64,000 nt of DNA, from NCBI RefSeq assembly GCF_024171925.1, contig NZ_JAMTCO010000011.1:222671-286670 (forward strand), in the 5' to 3' direction. Under the pieces are notes generated by a model. It saw only the letters and a program-made list of their open reading frames with translations, was not told the DNA's origin and ran no database searches. This DNA comes from Actinokineospora diospyrosa (GTDB taxonomy: Bacteria; Actinomycetota; Actinomycetes; Mycobacteriales; Pseudonocardiaceae). The translations under genes were made by a program, and so were the position numbers. Shown here piece by piece: positions 60,962 through 64,000 of this stretch; position 1 is the first letter of the stretch; each line of letters opens with the position of its first letter.

Positions 60962-61227
60962 AAACCTGCCTCCATCGCAGGAGCATGGGGCTGCACCGTG
61001 CAACCCCGGGCCGCCCTCGGGCGATGCTCCCGCCGACTGCAGCGGAGAAGCAGCGCGCCCGCGTCGTCGTTCCGCGAGCGTGTATCGCACGAACACAGAA
61101 ACCCACGGCCTGCAAGCGAAAGCGTATCGGCTGACCCCGGGCCGCACTACTGCCTGACGGGCGCTCGGCTAGCCCAAGCGGGTGATCTCCACCGGTACGC
61201 TCCGCAGTGGCGGAATCGCTCTCCGGA

Positions 61228-61256
61228 TTGACCGGGAGCGCCAGGGAAAGTGATAC
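61228..61256 (+). promoter_or_regulatory. Promoter candidate of the L,D-transpeptidase gene
   Basis: TTGACC (61228-61233) and TGATAC (61251-61256) have 17-nt spacing, 85 bp before the start codon. The rest of 60962-61341 shows no other gene or clear element. Confidence 0.5.
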
Positions 61257-61341
61257 GGGTCACAAATACTTGAGCCAACGATCCCCCGCGCCACGGCGTC
61301 GTTAGTGGTGTCGGATGGCTTGTGGGGGAAGGGAAGTTGCG

Positions 61342-62547
61342 ATGGGCGCGTGGGGCGGGCGGCGGGGGCTGGTGGTGGGGCTGGCCGGTGCGGCACTGGT
61401 GGCCGTGCTTGGGCTGAGCGGGTGCACCTCGGGGGAGTCGATCGCGGCGACCGGGGCGGGCGGCGGGGAGCAGCGCGGCACCCAGGCGCAGGCGAAGCCG
61501 TCGGCCAAGGTGACCGCGACCCCGGCCGCGGACGCCAAGGACGTCAGCCCGGCCGGTCCGATCACGGTGGTCGTCGCCGACGGGACGCTGGAGACCGTGT
61601 CGCTGACCAACGCGGAAGGCAAGCAGGTCAAGGGAGAGCTGGCCGCGGACAAGAAGACGTGGACGGTCGCCGAGCACCTGGGGTACGGCAAGACCTACAC
61701 CTGGGCGGGCAGCGCGCTGGGCGCCGACGGCAAGGCCGCGCCGGTGGCGGGGACGTTCACCACGGTCAAGCCCAAGCGGACCGCCAAGGCGAGCCTCAAC
61801 ACCGGTGACGGGCAGACCTACGGGATCGCCATGCCGGTCGCGGTCGTGTTCGACGCGCCGGTGAAGGACAAGGTGGCCGTGCAGAAGGCGATGACGGTCA
61901 CCACCACCCCGGAGAACGTCGGCGAGTGGGCGTGGTTGGACGACACCACCGCGCACTGGCGGCCCAAGGAGTACTGGAAGCCGGGCACCAAGGTCGAGGT
62001 GGCGGTCGGCATCTACGGCGTGGACCTGGGCGGCGGCACGTACGGCCGCGACGACGTGACGTCCTCGTTCACCATCGGCCGCGCCCAGGTCGTCAAGGCT
62101 GACACCCAGACCCACCGCATGGTCGTCTACCGCGACGGCGTCGTCACCCACGACTTCCCGGCGTCGATGGGCCTGGAGTCCGACCCGGGTCGGGTCACCA
62201 AGAGCGGCACGCACGTGGTGATGAGCAAGCACGCCACTTACGGCATGACCAACCCGAAGTACGGCTACTCCAACGTCGTCGTCCCCTGGGCGGTCCGCGT
62301 CTCCAACAACGGCGAGTTCGTGCACGGCTACGCCCCCTCCATCCCGGACCAGGGCAAGCGCAACGTCTCCCACGGCTGCGTGAACCTCGCCCCCGCGAAC
62401 GCCAAGCTGTACTACGACTCGGCGCTGGTCGGCGACCCGGTTGAGGTCACCGGCTCCAACCAGCAACTGGGCAAGGCCGACGGCGACTACTACGACTGGG
62501 CCCTCGCCTGGGACAAGTGGACCTCCATGTCGGCCATCGCGAACTGA
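61342..62547 (+). CDS. L,D-transpeptidase lipoprotein (YkuD domain)
   Basis: A 401-residue peptidoglycan cross-linking enzyme. The signal peptide ends in a lipobox, VLGLSGC with lipidated Cys28. One or two Ig-like domains (about 70-245) precede the YkuD catalytic domain. The catalytic signature SHGCVNLAPANA has His344 and Cys346. It forms 3-3 cross-links in the cell wall, as do the mycobacterial Ldt enzymes. ATG 61342 has GGGAAGG-type Shine-Dalgarno upstream; a longer frame adds nine residues. A terminator follows. Confidence 0.93.
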   Translation: MGAWGGRRGLVVGLAGAALVAVLGLSGCTSGESIAATGAGGGEQRGTQAQAKPSAKVTATPAADAKDVSPAGPITVVVADGTLETVSLTNAEGKQVKGELAADKKTWTVAEHLGYGKTYTWAGSALGADGKAAPVAGTFTTVKPKRTAKASLNTGDGQTYGIAMPVAVVFDAPVKDKVAVQKAMTVTTTPENVGEWAWLDDTTAHWRPKEYWKPGTKVEVAVGIYGVDLGGGTYGRDDVTSSFTIGRAQVVKADTQTHRMVVYRDGVVTHDFPASMGLESDPGRVTKSGTHVVMSKHATYGMTNPKYGYSNVVVPWAVRVSNNGEFVHGYAPSIPDQGKRNVSHGCVNLAPANAKLYYDSALVGDPVEVTGSNQQLGKADGDYYDWALAWDKWTSMSAIAN

Positions 62548-62559
62548 CCGGGCGCACGA

Positions 62560-62593
62560 CGGGGGTGGTCACCAGGATCGGTGACCACCCCCG
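62560..62593 (+). terminator. Terminator of the L,D-transpeptidase gene
   Basis: A 14-bp perfect stem pairs 62560-62573 (CGGGGGTGGTCACC) with 62580-62593 across a 6-nt loop, 12 bp after the stop codon. Confidence 0.85.
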
Positions 62594-62625
62594 CTCCGCG
62601 TCCACCCCCGACTAGGTTGTCCACC

Positions 62626-63387
62626 ATGGACGCCGACGTCGCCGCAGGCCACCTGGTGGTACGCGCCTCCGGCGCCGCCGCGGCCCTGATGGCCATCGAA
62701 GGCCGGTCGCGCCCGGACCCCCCGCAACTGCAGATCCTCCTGCGCGCAAGCGTGCCCCGGTTGCCCGAACAGGGAATCGCCCTGTCGTTCGGCGAGTGCT
62801 CGGTCCGAGTACGCGGCGGAGTAGTACTGATAGCGGTGGCGACGGGGAAGTTGTCGGTGGGCTTCACTGAGCTGAAACCCCTGCTGTTCCAACCGGTGCC
62901 ACTGGAGCGCGGCCTACAGGCCCTCGTGGCGTCTTCCGTGGCCCACTTGATCGGCGTACCCGCGCTGGACCCGCACGGAGCACGGGCGTATGTACTGGGC
63001 CTCGCGGAACTGGTGCTGCGCAGCGCATTGCGCACAGAACTCGACCGCGCCGACGCCCTCGCAACCCGTCGACGAGCGGCTGTGGAGTACATCCGGTCCC
63101 ACTTGGCCGACCCTGGTCTGTCCGCAGATCGGATCGCCGAGGCGCTCTTTATCTCGAGGCGGCGGTTGTACCAGCTGTTCGATGATGGAGAGGGGGTATC
63201 GGGGCGAATCCGGGCGATGCGGCTTGAGCGGGCCAAGGAGCTGTTGGGGGACCCGGTGCTGGGGGCGCGGGGGATTGGGGAGATCTCCCGGCAGTGCGGA
63301 TTCGCCAACGCAGCCCACTTTTCACGGACGTTCCGGAAGGTGGTGGGGGAGGCGCCTAGCGATTATCGGGAGCGGGTGCTGGGGTGA
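62626..63387 (+). CDS. AraC-family transcriptional regulator
   Basis: A 253-residue regulator. An N-terminal cupin-like sensor (about 1-150) precedes the AraC C-terminal double helix-turn-helix, with LSADRIAEALFISRRRLYQLF and GIGEISRQCGFANAAHFSRTFR. The latter is the second, conserved helix pair. I choose ATG 62626 because a -10-like TAGGTT (62613-62618) ends 7 nt before it; the 15-codon-longer frame would read through the terminator stem. The target genes are not evident. Confidence 0.9.
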   Translation: MDADVAAGHLVVRASGAAAALMAIEGRSRPDPPQLQILLRASVPRLPEQGIALSFGECSVRVRGGVVLIAVATGKLSVGFTELKPLLFQPVPLERGLQALVASSVAHLIGVPALDPHGARAYVLGLAELVLRSALRTELDRADALATRRRAAVEYIRSHLADPGLSADRIAEALFISRRRLYQLFDDGEGVSGRIRAMRLERAKELLGDPVLGARGIGEISRQCGFANAAHFSRTFRKVVGEAPSDYRERVLG

Positions 63388-63733
63388 TTGTTGAGGAGTT
63401 ATCCACAACGGCGCTGGGTGTCCACAGGCGCTGTTTAGTGCTCCCGTTCTGCCAGGCTCCCTCGGTAGGCTATATATCGGGGGCTCTTGTGGCGGATGAT
63501 CTTGTTGGCGCGTTCTGTGGTGGTTGGTTGTCCACAACGGTTCCGGTTGTCCACAGGCGCCGTTCGCCGCTCCTGGTTTGTCGGTGCTGCGCGGTAAGCT
63601 GTGAGGGTTATTCAGAGGTGGACTCACCCTCGCCTGACGATCATGAAGGCCGGGGTGGGTTGACGTAGGCGGCGGTCCATTTGAGAGAATCTGGTTACCA
63701 CACCAAAGAAACTCACCAAACGGACCGCCTGAC
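63388..63733. repeat. Two tandem DnaA-box-pair units and inverted repeat before the transposase
   Basis: Unit one has TTATCCACA (63399-63407) and GTGTCCACA (63418-63426). Unit two has TTGTCCACA at 63528-63536 and again at 63547-63555. In both units the boxes are 19 bp apart. The first box is followed by ACGG and the second by GGCGC and a GTT. The unit repeats after 129 bp. Further on, GGCGGTCC (63671-63678) and GGACCGCC (63722-63729), extended by TTTG and CAAA arms, form an inverted repeat just before the transposase start. No gene is seen. Confidence 0.65.
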
Positions 63734-64000
63734 ATGTATCATACCACTGGCCTGACGCGCGAGTCCGTCGAGAACCTCTGCGCCGCGATTCACCACCAGG
63801 TCGGTGATGGTCGGCGGCCGTGGCCGCCGGTGTTGGGTTTGTTCACCTCGTTGGTCGTCACTTTGACGTATTTACGGCGGAATCGTGTCCAGGCGGAGTT
63901 GGCGGAGACCTTCGGGGTGTCGCAGTCGACGATCAGTCGAGCGATCACCGCGGTGACGCCCCTGTTGGGCAGTGTTCTCGCCGATCACGTGCCGACGGTC
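63734..64000 (+). CDS. Transposase N-terminus (IS5-like, HTH of DDE transposase; 3' end cut)
   Basis: The frame from ATG 63734 stays open to the window end, giving 89 residues. After a short lead it reads LFTSLVVTLTYLRRNRVQAE and LAETFGVSQSTISRAITAVTP, the helix-turn-helix module that precedes DDE domains in IS5/IS4-like transposases. The catalytic part lies beyond the window. The inverted repeat at 63671-63729 lies 5 bp before it. Element ends cannot be set from this side alone. Confidence 0.8.
   Translation, partial: MYHTTGLTRESVENLCAAIHHQVGDGRRPWPPVLGLFTSLVVTLTYLRRNRVQAELAETFGVSQSTISRAITAVTPLLGSVLADHVPTV

Overview
The window is chromosomal DNA from a high-GC actinobacterium, most likely of the order Pseudonocardiales (Actinokineospora/Saccharothrix/Actinosynnema type). 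The reasons are the very high GC at third codon positions, frequent GTG starts, leaderless-type promoters, a SigE-family sigma factor, the DUF445, CGNR and MocR/YczE families, and a DapC-like aminotransferase that resembles the mycobacterial enzyme. Genus-level assignment is an inference.

Layout. 0-3.2 kb: a PadR-controlled ABC transporter (permease cut by the window edge) and a VOC protein. 3.2-6.2 kb: CGNR regulator, DUF445 membrane protein and DapC-type aminotransferase. 6.4-10.5 kb: an accessory-looking cassette of sigma factor, small protein, TPR-CHAT protease and a convergent cytoplasmic-type subtilase. 10.6-16.8 kb: secreted Pro/Ala-rich protein, divergent MocR-type regulator and YczE membrane protein, Ca2+/H+ antiporter, HTH plus Clp-N pair with two matching palindromes, and a PP2C-like protein. 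16.8-19.4 kb: a 2.6-kb gene-free array of degenerate GC-rich repeats.

19.5-53.6 kb is mainly an exopolysaccharide region. Its first part has UDP-glucose dehydrogenase, GT4, an MFS transporter, a propeller protein, a beta-helix lipoprotein and a forward operon of GT-C, Wzz-like, Wzy-like, Wzx-like and GT2 proteins. Then come a caspase-phytase fusion, a SigE-family sigma factor with a putative membrane-anchored partner, another GT2 and a 1348-residue secreted DUF4082 protein. The second part is a reverse-strand run of mostly overlapping genes: initiating sugar-phosphate transferase, then Gfo/Idh oxidoreductase, epimerase, two DegT aminotransferases, two left-handed beta-helix acyltransferases, asparagine synthase and a GT2-GT4 fusion. 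Together these could build a lipid-linked repeat unit containing amino and uronic sugars, flip it, polymerise it and control its length.

53.6-64 kb: a three-repeat orphan type I-E-like CRISPR remnant, a Panacea/Doc-type toxin-antitoxin pair whose toxin lacks the Fic-motif histidine, a tRNA-Glu/Asp/Phe cluster, a copper operon (CsoR, CopZ, CopA), a 6C-like structured RNA candidate, a ribbon-helix-helix-like protein, CspA, an L,D-transpeptidase, an AraC regulator, duplicated DnaA-box-like pairs and the start of a transposase.

The signals most worth follow-up are the CHAT/subtilase cassette, the caspase-phytase fusion, the 2.6-kb repeat array, the CRISPR remnant beside the toxin-antitoxin pair, and a recurrent element made of two DnaA-box-like 9-mers exactly 19 bp apart, seen three times. 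All calls were made by reading the sequence; no database search was run.
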